Below, one piece after another: positions 48,112 to 60,529 of a DNA stretch of 64,000 bases. The DNA is from Tillus elongatus (Eukaryota > Arthropoda > Insecta > Coleoptera > Cleridae), in the NCBI GenBank assembly GCA_964006375.1, contig OZ023267.1:16999471-17063470 (forward strand). Direction: 5' to 3'. Position numbers and translations under genes: made by a program. The notes beneath the pieces were generated by a model. It was not told the origin of the DNA. It ran no database searches and saw nothing but the letters and a program-made list of their open reading frames with translations. The stretch's first letter is position 1; each line of letters begins with the position of its first letter.

Positions 48112-49240
48112 GCCGCAGGTGGATCGGTTCCATGCTCAGGGACAGGGCGGTGTTCACCACACTCGCGGGAGGGACTCTGCTGGCGGCGGTCGCTGTGGGG
48201 TATCCCCAGGAGAGCGTTCTGTCTCCCCTGCTCTGGTGTCTAGTCGCAGAAGGCCTGCTAGGGAGGCTCTCGGGAGGGGGGTACAAGGTACAGGCCTATG
48301 CGGACGACACCGTCATCATAGTCCGAGAAAAGGTTACACAGTCAGTGTGGAAGCGCAAGCAGACAGCACTGTGGTGGAAAGGTGGACGGTTGGTCAAAGG
48401 CTCGGGTGAACCCCGAGAAAGCAACTGTCATACCGTTTACGATGAGGAGGAAGTGGGAGGGACACAGAACTCTCACTCTATATGGTAGTACATTCCAATG
48501 GCCAGGGATGTAACGGTCTTTCAGGCTGAAATTTACGTCATCTTGCACTGCGTGCGATAGAACAGAAAAAGGACTACATCAAAAAGCGGATCCTCATAGC
48601 CACAGACAGCCAGACTGCCCTTAAAGTCCTAAGTATCCCACGGGTAAATTCCGAGCTAGTAAGTGAATGCCGAGACGAGACGGGCGACCTGGCTGGGCAG
48701 AATAAGGTTACCCTCATCTAAGTGCCGGGTCACTCGGGGATCAAAGGCAATGAGGAGGCGCACAGTCTCGCGAAGAGATGATCAGCAGAACTCTTTATGG
48801 GATCAGAACCGGTCCTTGGTCAGGGAACAGCACAAGTCATACTGGGCAAATTGTCCAGGGCTCAAACGCGGGAAGTCGTTAATTGGGCAACCCAGTCCAA
48901 AGTGGAGCTGCTAAATCCTACCAGAGGACAGCTCAGAAACATCACAGTACTCTTGATGGGACACATGGCTGTCAAGAAACAGGTGAATAAAATGAAGCGG
49001 TTCGAGGGGGACCTGGCATGCAGACTCTGCGGCGAGGGGGAGGAATTAGCCCAGTACATCTTCTGCGAGTGTAAATCTCTGGAACTCAAAACACTACTGA
49101 TCTACGGACAGCCTTGAGCGGAAGCAGAGCAATATAGAACTTCACCCTACCAATTGCTGTGCAGACTTGTTCAAGGCACAGTGATTTTGGAATGGGTGGA
49201 GTAGAAAAAACAAAGGGCATGCATAATAAGCCAAAGGCTG
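48112..49240 (+). pseudogene. LOA/R1-like LINE (second type), reverse transcriptase-RNase H fragment
   Basis: It starts inside the reverse transcriptase: RWIGSMLRDRAVFTTLAGG, then GYPQESVLSPLLWCLV and QAYADDTVIIVR with the catalytic YADD. Frameshifts follow. RNase H remains read ILIATDSQTALKVL and VPGHSGIKGNEEAHSLAKR, with a stop just before VPGHSG. A C-terminal open part (48797-49117) ends with the finger CRLCGEGEE...FCECKSLE. It is GC-richer than its surroundings. Truncated at the 5' side and decayed. The same family supplies the fragment at 50895-51076. It is related to, but distinct from, the LINE at 22828-25604. Confidence 0.85.
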
Positions 49241-49317
49241 CGGTGCTATCGGGGCGGCAAAGACAGGGACGAGACCTAAGAGGGAAAAAAGTTAGACAGA
49301 ATGTTGCAGTGTTGAAG

Positions 49318-49690
49318 TGCATGAGCTCCAAATAGTGATCAGGAAACTAAAGCATGGAAAATTAGCAGGAGTTGATAAAATCCTTGGAGAAATGTTAAAG
49401 TGTGGATGCTCGAATTTGACTGTGTGGCTATGTAGGCGGTTTAACGTGTTATTAAAACTAGGCCAAGTGCCAAGAAAGTGGAAGGACGCTATAATGGTGA
49501 CTTTGTATAAAGTTAAAGGAAGCAAGAGCGAATGCAAAGATTATCATCCAGCTAAGTTTGTTAGGTGTTGTGGGGAAGCTATTTGGGAGAATATTGATAA
49601 AACGACTGACACAGCTAACTTGGGGAGAAATTTGAGATGTTTAGTTTGGATTTATGGCAGGAATTTTAGGCAAGATATCCAATAATGGTT
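49318..49690 (+). pseudogene. LINE reverse transcriptase fragment of another family
   Basis: An open 122-codon frame reading VIRKLKHGKLAGVDKILGEM, TVWLCRRFNVLLKLGQVPRK and WKDAIMVTLYKVKGSKSEC, followed by a degraded CKDYHPAKFV where relatives have CxNYRGISL. This is the start of a LINE reverse transcriptase fingers region. Nothing before or after it belongs to the element. The family cannot be fixed from this part alone. Confidence 0.75.
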
Positions 49691-50588
49691 TATTTAACCT
49701 AATATTAAATTAATATTCTAAATTGCTTATCTTTACTTAAATAAGCATATTTTTATTGTAGCACCCTGAAGCTGATTTATGTGTAGAATGGTTTAGCATG
49801 GCTACTTAAAAGAGTGTAAATATTACAGAATACCTCTTTGACTTTGTTAGATGAGTGCAATAACATGTTTGAGTTTTTGACGTCAGATTGATATACGTTT
49901 CCCATTGTTGAAAATTGTAATGCTTAAATTAATAAATAAAAAAACGGATTATGGATCAACAAATCAAATAGCTATCCTTTCAGATGTTCACGCCAGAGCA
50001 AACATGTAATTTGTGTTTTTAATGTGAGCACATCAAAACCATGCATTAGTTAACAAGTAAATATCTGCGTGTAATAACGGTCGGAAGATTGAAATATGAC
50101 GCGCATTCAGTGCGAAATGATACATTTACATATTCTTCTACATAAATCCTGCATTTGCATAGATGGCAATGGGCATGGCACCCGGTACAATGTAACAACT
50201 GCGATGACGTCCTCCAACGCCGCCGTTTCGATGACCACAGCTGTAACTGGGATGACGCAAACATCCAATGGAATGATACGACGCCATATTTGGTATTTCG
50301 AAATTGCATCAGCGGCATAGAGAAAGGCTTGTGGTGGTTCATAATCAGTTTGGTAAACCATACAGTAAATTCGCTTTGTCACAGAATTAGTAATATCTGG
50401 AGGGGTATCGTGTATAAAGAGTAATGAGGTTTGGAGCTTGATATGTAAACTGTAACGTAATAACAAGTGTCATGCAAAATTCAATAAAATTTTCCTCTGC
50501 TTATCATCCTGCACTTTAAAATATTAATAAACCTTGCGTTATGTAGCTCTCTGCCTTTAATAAATATTAGATGGTATCCCTAGTGAAG
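49691..50588. other. Mostly unassigned; one minus-strand frame
   Basis: The minus strand at 50107-50466 has a 119-codon frame (includes YQTDYEPPQAFLYAADAISK and CVIPVTAVVIETAALEDVIA). It is not repeated elsewhere in the window and matches no family I know. Overlapping frames in the same stretch are also open, which weakens the case. A host exon is possible but not shown. Confidence 0.3.
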
Positions 50589-50815
50589 ATTGGAACCTGT
50601 GATGAGCACTGATAAGTACACTTGGTAAACCCAAATCACCACAACACATCTTTTTCAAGACCTGACGATAGTTTCACTAAGAAAGTTAGTATGTGAAAAC
50701 TGGAACCTGTGATGAGCACTGATAAGTACACTTGGAGAACCCAAATCACCACAACACATATTTCAAAGACCTTAGATCGTTTCGCTTACAACGTCAGCGT
50801 CATCAGAGGATGAAA
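50589..50815 (-). repeat. Tandem duplication, about 110-bp period, ribozyme-bearing
   Basis: TGGAACCTGTGATGAGCACT recurs at 50591 and 50701, followed in both units by GATAAGTACACTTGG, AACCCAAATCACCACAACAC and a GAC-containing stretch. The right unit continues into a hammerhead-like core on the minus strand; the left unit keeps only its 3' half. It probably derives from a Penelope-like or retrozyme-like terminal repeat. Confidence 0.7.
50764..50815 (-). ncRNA. Hammerhead-like ribozyme core (second type)
   Basis: The minus strand gives CTGATGA (plus 50800-50806) and a GCT...AGC helix II with a GACGTTGTA loop. A GAAAC box follows, then a two-pair helix III (AC/GT, loop GATCTAAG) and cleavage triplet GUC (plus 50768-50770). 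Helix I can form TTTCA/TGAAA after an internal loop. One unpaired C sits at the base of helix II. Very short helix III is typical of retroelement hammerheads. The core is unlike the 19.8-kb type in all helices. Confidence 0.55.
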
Positions 50816-50894
50816 AATTATAAATTAAAGTCAACCGCTACTATGTATTTATATCACACCTAGGTAACGAACTGATCCGAAGTAAGAACTTTAC

Positions 50895-51076
50895 ATGGCA
50901 TGCAGACTCTGCAGCGAGGGGGAGGAATCAGCCCAGCTCATCTTGTGCGAGTGTAAAGCTCTAGACCGAAAAAGGCAACTGATCCACGAACAGCCTAGAC
51001 CGGAGGCAGAGCAATATCAAACTTCACCCTACCAAATGCTGTGCAGACTAGTTCAAGGCACAGTGATTTTGGAAGA
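50895..51076 (+). pseudogene. C-terminal finger of LOA/R1-like LINE, fused to Jockey/CR1-like LINE
   Basis: ACRLCSEGEESAQLILCECKA and SPYQMLCRLVQGTVILEEA match the C-terminal end of the LINE at 48112-49240 (CRLCGEGEE, SPYQLLCRLVQGTVILE). At 51077 the same open frame turns into the endonuclease of the Jockey/CR1-like family (KTATNHLSFPG). The join is seamless in frame but joins unrelated parts. Confidence 0.82.
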
Positions 51077-53825
51077 GGCCAAAACAGCCACTAATCACCT
51101 TAGTTTCCCGGGGCATGAGCTCCTTACTTCCTTTAGATTGTATGGAGGCGTGTGCGCATACGTCCGTAGCAATATACCTTGCACCAGACTCCCCAATTCA
51201 GAAGCTGGAAGAAAAGACATACTTTGATGAAACTTTCTCTCGGGGCTGCAACTAAATTCATCTGTTGCATTTACTGGTCACCTTCTGACAACAACTTTGT
51301 CTAGCTCTTCGACTACCTTTCTGAAGAAAACGACCATCAGATTTCTGAATATCCTTCCTCCGAGGTCACTATTCTTGGTGACTACAATGTCTATAATAGG
51401 GAATGGCTAGGATCTTCAAAAACCGATCCACGAGGGAGAGCAGTAGAGGCCTTTGCAGTCAGCAATTCTTTAGCCAATATGGTTCAGCAACCTACTTACT
51501 TTCCTCGCATCCCAACACACAGCTCAAATCCCTTGAATCTCCTTCTTACTACAAAACCTTAATGCTATAAGATACCAGTCACCGCCCCCTTGGTCGCTCA
51601 AACCTCGGCATGGTCACTGCTTCTTGCGCAATGCAACCCGACATCACACAGACATCACACCCACGTATCGTTTGGCACTACAACTTCGCGAACTGGAACG
51701 AAATGCGGAATTATTTTTCCTCATTTCTATGTACGTCGGTCTGCTTCTCTCATCCTGAGCCCTATCTCACAAAACGTCACCAAAACTATCCAAACTGGCA
51801 TGGAATTATTTATTCCACGTACACAGAAAACCCCTTCAGCCCCTCAAAAGCGCTGGTTCTCTAAATCCTGTGACAGGGCCAGACTTGAAATGGCCAAAGC
51901 TCACAAAACGCTTCTACACAATCCCAGTCAAGAAAACCGTCAAGCATTTAACGACGCAAGAAACCGCTATATCCTGAGGCAAAAAAACTCGTTTATTAAC
52001 CATATCAAAAACAAAATCGTCTCAAGCTCCAACGGCAGCAAACCCTTCTGGAGTCTTGTTGAATCTAGTGGGAATAATTTCAGCAAGAGCACGTTCCCAG
52101 CTCTTGTTTCAGGGGATGAAATTGTTTCTAACTCCCTGGGGAAGGCTGAACTTTTTGCCTCGTTGTTTGCCGGCAATTCTACTCTTAACCCACCTCCAAA
52201 TGTTCAACCACCAACAGTCCCCAATGTCGCGCATAAAATGACGGATATCATTTTCAAAACTAAAAAGGTGCGAAAGATGCTCTCTTCTCTTAATACCAGG
52301 AAAGCCTCTGGGCTTGAAGAGAGCCCAGCAATTGTTCTAAAAAAATGGGCAGCAGAACTTGTCCTGTCCTGACTCGCCTGTTTCAGGCATCTTACGATAG
52401 AGGCATATCCCCTAGTAACTGGAAACCTGCTCGAGTACAACCCGTCCCCAAGAAAGAATCCAAAGTACTTCCTAGCAACTACAGGTCTATTTCTCTTCTT
52501 TCAGTCGTCTCTAAAGTAATGGAAAAGTATATAAACACGGAATTATAAAATTTCTTGAAAAACACAGTTTAATCCACGACAAGCAGTATGGATTCCGTCA
52601 GCGCAGATCTAATGCCGACCTCCTTTTCTTTGTCACCCATTCTTGGAACAAGTATATGGAACTACACGGTGAATCCCAGATTGTTGCTCCAGACATATCC
52701 AAAGTATTCGTCCAGGTCTGGCACACAGCCCTGCTTAATAAACTTCCGGTCTATGGCCTACCACCAAAACTCTGTACCTGGACAGCAAATTTCCTATTCA
52801 ACCGGAGCATTTCTGTTGTCGTGGATGGACATTCCTCTAAACTGTGTCCAGTTAATGCAGGAGTTCCTCAAAGTTCAGCTTTAACCTCTATTTTGTTTCT
52901 TCTCCACATCAATGACCTCTTCTCTAGCACATCCAACCCAGTTCATAGTTACGCGGACGACACCACTCAAATATACAATATTCTAAGCCTGTCTCTTTAG
53001 CCCAATTAGATGAGGATCGCAGACTCACGTAGGGTTCTGTCTCCAAAAAATATTAGACTGGGGAAGTAGAAATCTTGTACAATTCAACCCCACCAAATCT
53101 GAGTCTTGCTTTCTATCTCATAAGAGATACACCAGCGCTAGACCCATTACAGTGAACAACCAAGTTATTTAAAGTAATGAGTCCTTTTCACTTGTTGGCA
53201 TTTCTGTTCATCGAAATCTCAATTAGCACCAACGTGTCACATCAATTGCAGAGGCGGCTGCTAACAAATTAAGTTTCCTCTTCCGGGCTTGCAAATACTA
53301 TTCACCAGCTAATCTCTATACCTTATATACTTCACAAATAAGGGCAAACCCTAAATACTGCTTCCACATCTGGGGTACCGCTGCCGCTTTTACACGCGCT
53401 ATCCTGAACTCCATTCAGAAGAGAGCTTTACGTCTCATCGGTGGCCCTACCCTCACCTGCCATCCCTTGCCCACCGACGTGCCGTTGGTGACCTCTTTTT
53501 TTTATAAATATCTGCTCAGAGGAGCTTTCTTCCATAGTTCCTCCACCTGCTGCCCCTAACAAATATACCAGGGGAACAGAGCGAATGCACCCTTTTACTG
53601 TCCAGGTCATCAAACATTAGACATCTTGTTATGCCCCCTTTTTTGTCCCGAGGACTTCCAAGTTGTAGAATTCCTTGCCGGCACACGTTTTTCCTTCTCC
53701 GAACCCCCAAACCTTAAAGTCCAGAATTAACAAGTTGCCTCTTTTCGCCTTGTCGACACCCACGGTACGATAGTATTTAGGCTGTAAGCCCTCGTGGTGT
53801 GTTGTTGAAATATAAAAAAATGTTT
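51077..53825 (+). pseudogene. Jockey/CR1-like LINE copy B, 5'-truncated, broken
   Basis: It begins in the endonuclease (TATNHLSFPGHELL), with ILGDYNVYNREW and a degraded DHGMV. It passes an open 260-codon linker part (51590-52372: RWFSKSCDRARLEMAK, KSTFPALVSGDEIV, KASGLEESPAIVLK), then QYGFRQRRS-like and SYADDTTQIY with the catalytic YADD near 52950. The C-terminal part is frameshifted (FRAC.YYSPANLYTLY, then IWGTAAAFTRAI and SFVPRTSKLWNSLP-like). It ends in GCTGTAAGCCCTCGTGGTGT followed by an A-rich tail at about 53812-53825. Many stops, inactive. It shares the same 3' end with copy C. Confidence 0.88.
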
Positions 53826-54798
53826 AAACTGTACAAGCATGGAAACCAAGTCAAGCAAACTAAATTAACACTTAAAATATATTTACCCATTAGCAAGATA
53901 TTGAGGTATTTAGGACTCCATAGTTATCATTTGCAGCCAGGAACAAATTAAAACAGACCGTGCGAATAGACGTCAGCTATTTATAAACGTCATAAACGAG
54001 ATATGCCTGGCGCATAATGACAGTTCAGCCAACAGTGCCTAAATTAATAAACCGAATGGCATTATAAAGAGATAGTGTTACCTATGCCATGAGTAAAATT
54101 GTCCATGAACAGTAGCGTAAAATACTTGTTGGTGTAATGAGTTAAATAGTAATTAATGTAACGTTACAAACGTTACACCTTTGTGCAAAAAGAAGTCGAT
54201 GGAATGGAGGCGTAAAAGAGAAGCATCTCTAATAAAGTGCAAGGTCTGTCAATCGACAAAAAAAAGTGTTGGCTAACAATTTTTTGGGATTGTGACGGTA
54301 TTCTTCTCATAGCAAATAGTAGCTGACCACCACGAACCTGATATTATTTTTTATTAAGTTCGCTAGAAAAAATCTTTTGTACAAGCTTCACCAAACATTT
54401 TTTCACACAAAAGTTTGAGACAAGTGTTTCTTTTACGTTAAATGAGATTATCAAGTCCATTTTATCTATCATTTGATCTGTTGGTTTGGCAAGTGACTAA
54501 TAGAATGATTAGCAGCATCTTCAAGTGGCCAATCAAGTCTCCTGGTTTATATTCATCTGCTTAAAATAGTTTCCAGGCTTACTATATATCCAGGATTACT
54601 ATATATTAATTACCGACAGTAGGCATGGATGCAAAATGATAAGGTTTTGTATCCTCCTACTATGTCGAGAAGCATAACTATTGGACAATTGATAGTCCCT
54701 TTATTAATCTTATTTTTAAAGGGGTAGACATTGATCCAATCCAATCCACAGCAGGTGGTAGTGGAATTCTCCTTTACGTAATAGTAAATGATTTTTTC
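53826..54798. other. Unassigned AT-rich DNA between LINE copies
   Basis: Nothing recognised. Confidence 0.45.
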
Positions 54799-57700
54799 AT
54801 GGCCGAGGAGGTACCACCCCATGCATCAAGGGGCCGGAGAAGTCCCAACGGACGTTTCGGATTCTGGTGTATGAGTCGGTTTCCCTTATTAGCGAAAATG
54901 ATGATGGCTTCGCCTTGTACAAAATATTCCGGAGGCAAAATACCCCTCCATTCGGATCTCCGGGAGAGGGGTGAACAGGGGGCGCCAACATCAAGATTTA
55001 ACATATCCTATTCGAATAAATGTGGCCTAAATTCTAACCTGAACTCCGTCCACCATTTCCTCCAGGCTAACAGGCCCCAACTCCTCTTCCTTACCGAAAC
55101 CCAAATCAGTGCCAAAACAGCCACTAATCACCTTAATTTCCCGGGGTATGAGCTCCTTACTTCCTTTAGATTGCATGGATACGTCCGTAGCAATCTACCC
55201 TGCACCACACTCCCCAATTTAGAAGCTGGAAGAAAAGACATACTATGGATAAAACTCTCTCTCAGGGCTGCAAGTAACTCATCTGTTGCATTTACCGGTC
55301 ACCTTCTGACAACAACTTTGTCCAGCTCTTTGACTACCGTTCTGAAAAAAACGACTATCTGATTTCTGAATATCCTTCCTCCCAGGTCACTATTCTTGGT
55401 GACTTCAATGTCTATAATAAGGAATGGCTAGGATCTTCAAAAACCGATCCACAAGGGAGAGCAGCGGAGGCCTTTGCAGTCAGCAATTCTTGAGCCAATA
55501 TGGTTCAGCAACCTACTTACTTTCCTTGTATCCCAACACACAGCTCAAATCCCTTGGATCTCCTTCTTACTACACAACCTGAACGCTATAAGATATCAGT
55601 CTCCGCCATCCTTGGTCGCTCAGACCACGGCATGGTCACTGCTTCCTGCGCAATGCAACAGTCATCACAGCCACGTATCGTTTGACACTACAACTCCGCA
55701 AACTGGGACGAAATGCGGGATTACTTTTCCTCATTTCCATGGGCGTCTGTCTGCTTCTCTCATCCTGACCCCTCTGATATCTCACAAAACGTCACCGAAA
55801 TTATCCAAGCTGGCATGGAATTATTTATCACACGTACACAGAAAACCTCTTCAGCCACTCAAAAGCCCTGGTTCTCTAAATCCTGTGACAAGGCCAGACT
55901 TGAAAAGGCTCACAAAACGCTTCTACACAATACCAGTCAAGAAAATCGTCAAGCATTTAACGACGCAAGAAACCGCTATGTCCGCATTCTTTCTGAGGCA
56001 AAACACTCGTTTAATAACCACATCAAAAACAAAGTCCTCTTAAGCTCCAACGGCGGAAAACCTTTCTGGACTCTTACTAAATCTATTGGGAATAATTTCT
56101 GCAAAAGCACGTTCCCACCTCTTGTCTCAGGGGATGAAATTGTTTCTACCGCAAGGCTGAACTTTTTGCTTCGTTGTTCGCCGGCAATTCTACTCTCAAA
56201 CCACCTCCAAATGTTCAACCATCAACAGTCCCCAATGTCGCACATAAAATGACGGATATCATTTTCAAAACTAAAAAGGTACGAAATATGCTCTCTTCTC
56301 TTAATACCAGGAAAGCCTCTGGCCTTGACGAAATCCCAGCAATTATTCTCAAAAAATGCGCACCAGAGCTTGCTCCTGTCCTGACTCGTCTGTTTCAGAT
56401 ATCTTATAATAAAGGCATATTCCCTAGTGACTGGAAAACTGCTCGAGTACAACCCATCCCCAAGAAAGGATCCAAAGCGCTTCCTAGCAACTACAGGCCT
56501 ATTTATCTCCTTTCAGTCGTCTCTAAAGTGATGGAAAAGTATATAAACACCGAATTACTAAAATTTCTCGAAAAACACTGTCTAATCCACGACAGGCAGT
56601 ATGGATTCCGTCAGCGCAGATCGACTGCCGACCTCCTTTCCTTTGTCACCCATTCTTGGAACTATTCTATGGAACAACACGGTGAATCCCAGATTGTTGC
56701 TCTAGACATATCCAAAGCATTCGACCAGGTCTGGCACGCAGCGCTGCTTAATATACTGCCGGCCTATGGCCTACCACCAAAACTTTGTACCTGGACAGCA
56801 AATGTCCTCTCCAACAGGAGCATATCTGTTGTTGTGGATGGCCTCTCCTCTAAACTGTATCCAATTAATGCAGGAGTTCCTCAAGGTTCAGCTTTAGCCC
56901 CTACTTTGTTTCTTCTCCACATCAATGGCCTCCTCTCTAGCACATCCAACCCAATTCACAGCTATGCGGACGACAGCACCCTCTATTCAAATATACATTA
57001 TTCTAAGCCTATCTCTTTATCCCAATTAGATGAGGATCGCAGACTCATGGAGGGTTCTGTCTCCGTGGATCTCCAAAAAATATTAGACTGGGGAAGTAGA
57101 AATCTTGTACAATTCAACCCCATCAAAACTAAGTCTTGCTTTCATCCTCACAAGAGATACACCAGCCCTAGACCCATCACAATGAACAACCAGGTTATTC
57201 AAAGTAATGAGTCCTTTTCTCCTGTTGGTATTTCCGTGGATCTAAATCTTAATTGGCACCAACATAGGTTTCCTCTTCCGGGCTCGCAAATACTTTTCAC
57301 CAGCTAATCTCTATATCTTATATACTTCACAAATAAGGCGAAACCTCGAATACTGCTCCCACATCTGGGGTGCCGCTGCCGCTTCTACACTCGCTATCCT
57401 GGACTCCATTCAAAAGAGAGCTATACGTCTTATCGGTGACCCTACCCTCACCCAAAGGCTACCATCCCTTGCCCACCGGCGTGCCGTTGGTGACCTCTCT
57501 CTCTTATAGATATCTGCACGGGCACTGCTCAAAGGAGCTTTCCTCCATAGTTCCCCCACCTGCTGCCCCCAACAGATCTACCAGGGGAACAGAGCGAATG
57601 CACCCTTTTACTGTCCAGGTCACCAGACTTAGAACATCTTGTTATGCCTGCTCTTTTGTCCCGAGGACTTCCAATTTGTGGAATTCCTTGCCGGCACATG

Positions 57701-57836
57701 TTTTTCCTTCTCCTCCGAACCTCCAAACCTTCAAATCCAGAATTAACAAGTTGCCTCTTTCCTCCTTGTCGACACCCACGGTACGATAGTATTTAGGCTG
57801 TAAGCCCTCGTGGTGTGTTGTTAAAATAAAAAATAA
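54799..57836 (+). pseudogene. Jockey/CR1-like LINE copy C, longest copy
   Basis: This copy extends furthest 5': an ATG at 54799 opens a 187-codon frame (MAEEVPPHASRGRRSPNGRF, then SYSNKCGLNSNLNSVHHFL, LFLTETQISAKTATNHLNFP). It breaks within the endonuclease near 55360. After further shifts (DFNVYNKEWL, NPLDLLLTTQP, GRSDHGMV) a 377-codon reverse transcriptase frame at 56174-57307 is intact through KASGLDEIPAIILKK, ALDISKAFDQVWH, NAGVPQGSALAPTLFLL and SYADDSTLYSN. It then loses the frame in a small deletion near 57270. The C-terminal EYCSHIWGAAAA and FVPRTSNLWNSLPAHVF parts follow. It ends GTAAGCCCTCGTGGTGTGTT plus an A-rich tail. No RNase H. Confidence 0.9.
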
Positions 57837-59324
57837 ATAAAAAGAAGGTACCCTAACATTATTGCGGGAGAGACATATTGACCGTGACGCCTTTTTTAGC
57901 TAGCTTAAATGTGGAAACATCTTTGCGGAAATCGAATGTTTTGAAGTTGCAATACGAAATCGAAATTAAAAAATATATATATTCTTTATAGCAAAACAAA
58001 TTTCTGATTTATGTCTGGATTGTAATAAGTGTTTTTTAAATCAGACCAGGATCCTCTAGTTGTTTATGCTTCCGTCGAATCCATTTTCTTTTGCTGCAGA
58101 AAATGTCCATAGCTTAATCACATTAGCCTCAAAAATGCGGTGAATCGTAACAAATTTAAAACCAGATGTAACATTGAAAATATCCGACCACCGTAGCCAA
58201 AGTAATGATGTTACATTTTACGGAATTAAGCTTATCATACCGTTACCTGCTTCCTTCCTTAAGGACATATGTGTCGCCAATGGCCATACTTTAGGAAACT
58301 AATATACTTGAGGGCTGCAGCTCGGAGATTTAACATCTGATACCCGGCCGGGCGAAGGTATAAAGTACGGCGTGTAATAAGGAACACTTGTGCACAGAAT
58401 CGTTACCCACAGGAGAGACATAGTCGTCAGTTCCGCATCATAGCAAATGCATTTTCCATGTCAATTTATGCCACAGTTTAGGGAAAGATGGAATTATTAT
58501 GTAAATTTTCCGCCCGGGATGAAATAGAATCCGCTACGATGAAGTATTGAGTTAGTTACGACTTAATCTTTTAAGGCGGAAGCTAATGATTTCTTGGCTT
58601 CTTCTCAAAAATAAAGCAATAATTAAAACGAGAAACATAAAGTTGGTAAGTCTGTTCAGAGAACCATGGCAATTACAGAAGGGCAGTAGAAACGTACAAA
58701 AAACATAACTAGTAAGATCAGTAAAATCAAAGTGAAATTAGTATTTAAGAAATCAATATAAACTAAGGAATGTAAATATTGTAATAATTAGAGGTCAATG
58801 TTGTATGAATAACATTGGCATTGATGCGATTGCATTTGTTATGTCAACAAATAAACAAACCCAAATTAGCAAACGTACAAGGTATCAAAAACTGATGGAA
58901 TCGGCAGTTCGGAAGGTCAGAAACTAGATAAAATTACTATAAATATTGTTCGTTGATACACATTAAGCCACTGTTAACTTTAATAGTCATCATGTCAGTA
59001 GAGTTCTTTCATTTTTGTTAATTATATAATTATTTTTAAATATTAAGTTTGTGAATTAACCTCGTTACCAATATACCGTTACCTATGTCTACATATGTGC
59101 TTAGTTGGACGATTTTATCCCTAAAATTTATCCTCCATTCCCTTAACAAAGTCGTTTATTAAAACTGTCTTCTTTTGGTGAAACCATTCTACTGAATGTG
59201 AGTCAAGCCCATACTGTCTGTAACTGACATTTACACTTTACCAAAAAATTGTCAACATATTGAAAGTAAAAAAAATTTCGAGACGCACCATTTTGCCGAA
59301 TTAGCCTTATACTAAAAATAATAC
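57837..59324. other. Unassigned DNA
   Basis: No gene, RNA or clear repeat was recognised. Confidence 0.45.
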
Positions 59325-59985
59325 AAAAATTTTCGGGACGCAGCAAGTGCGTTATAGTAGTGAATTTTCATAAAAATTGTACACTATTTGTAAGATATAT
59401 TATTAAAGCTAATTCTTTAAATTTGAATGGACCTTGGAGATCGGTTTTAAGGTCGCAGTTAGCGATTATTTGAAAAAATTTATATTTTATATAGAGCTAA
59501 AAAATTAAAATTTGGTCTTATATATAATATGTAAATAGTGCAAGTGTCTTTAAAAAAATTGTGTTATAACTCTCATTAAAGTTACGAAAGTTGTTCTGAA
59601 AAAAAAATTATTTACAAAGGGAATGTACCTGTCAAATTATAAATATGGATGGTATTTTTCCTTATTAATTACTTCGATGGTTTTGTTTTAGTGAACCCAT
59701 CCAGTTTTTGCAAACAATAAACAACAAAAAAGGTTTTTAAAACAAATTTATAGTTATCCGCAAAGCTCATTATGTTATTTTTCTTAATTTAGTACCCATA
59801 TTTCTTTTACATGGGTGATACTATGGTTCAAGATTGAAGATTCTAGCTTAATGGAAAATTTATTGAGCTATCGGATTTGAATTATTTTTACGAAAATTTT
59901 CTACCATAACATACTTTCTGCACCCAGACCCTTTCCAACACTGCCTTACGGTTGCTGCATCCATACTTTATGAAAATGATAAAAC
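59325..59985. repeat. A-end element, partner of 60530-60910
   Basis: The left end CGGGACGCAGCAAGTGCG plus TTATAGTAGTGAATTTTCAT is the A end of the TA-core family. The right end CTACCATAACATACTTTCTG is an inverted, diverged A end. The interior part from about 59600 matches 60530-60910 (CCAGTTTTTGCAAACAA, AAAACAAATTTATAGTTATC, AGATTGAAGATTCTAG, TGCATCCATACTTTATGAAA). No TA tract. Confidence 0.75.
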
Positions 59986-60085
59986 ATTGCAGCTTACTAT
60001 GTAAGACTAAGAAACAAGGCAACCTCAAAATCATTTTTGAAAAAAATACTTAAAAAATTAAATGAGATAACAATTTAAACACAAA

Positions 60086-60295
60086 TTGAAAATCTTGGTT
60101 CGCTGCTTCGTCGCAGGGGTTCTCCTTCCCCTTCTGCATGCCTACAATCACCCGTATTGCATAAACAAGAACAAGGTAAACAAGAAAAATTCCTTTGGAA
60201 CAACCCCCAAGAAAGTTACAAGACCTGCGGTAAATATAGAGGTTCTGCGAGCGGTAAACATGATTTTAAGGAGGTATACCTACAAAATGGGATAA
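60086..60295 (+). other. Doubtful 69-codon frame with hydrophobic start
   Basis: The frame starts with TTG rather than ATG and reads a hydrophobic stretch (FVAGVLLPLLHA) then a basic region. It looks like a signal peptide by chance at best. No splice or promoter context supports a gene. Confidence 0.15.
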
Positions 60296-60529
60296 AGGCA
60301 GCTTAAAGAGGTCCAACTAAGCTGTTTCTTTCGCACTTTCCGCTCACATTTCCTTTTTATATTCTTCTCCGCCCAAGACCCCTATTCACTCTTGGTCCCG
60401 TAACTATCTTGTGGACTGTTTGCAAGATATTCTTCTTGTGGTTTGGGCGTCCAGAAGGGGTTCTAAGTATACTACTAAAAAGATTTTTCTAAACACCCCC
60501 CATGTGCTAATCTGAAAATTTCCCAAAGA

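Noticed and set aside
60086..60295. Small secreted peptide candidate
   Set aside because: No ATG start, no splice or promoter context, only one hydrophobic stretch by chance.
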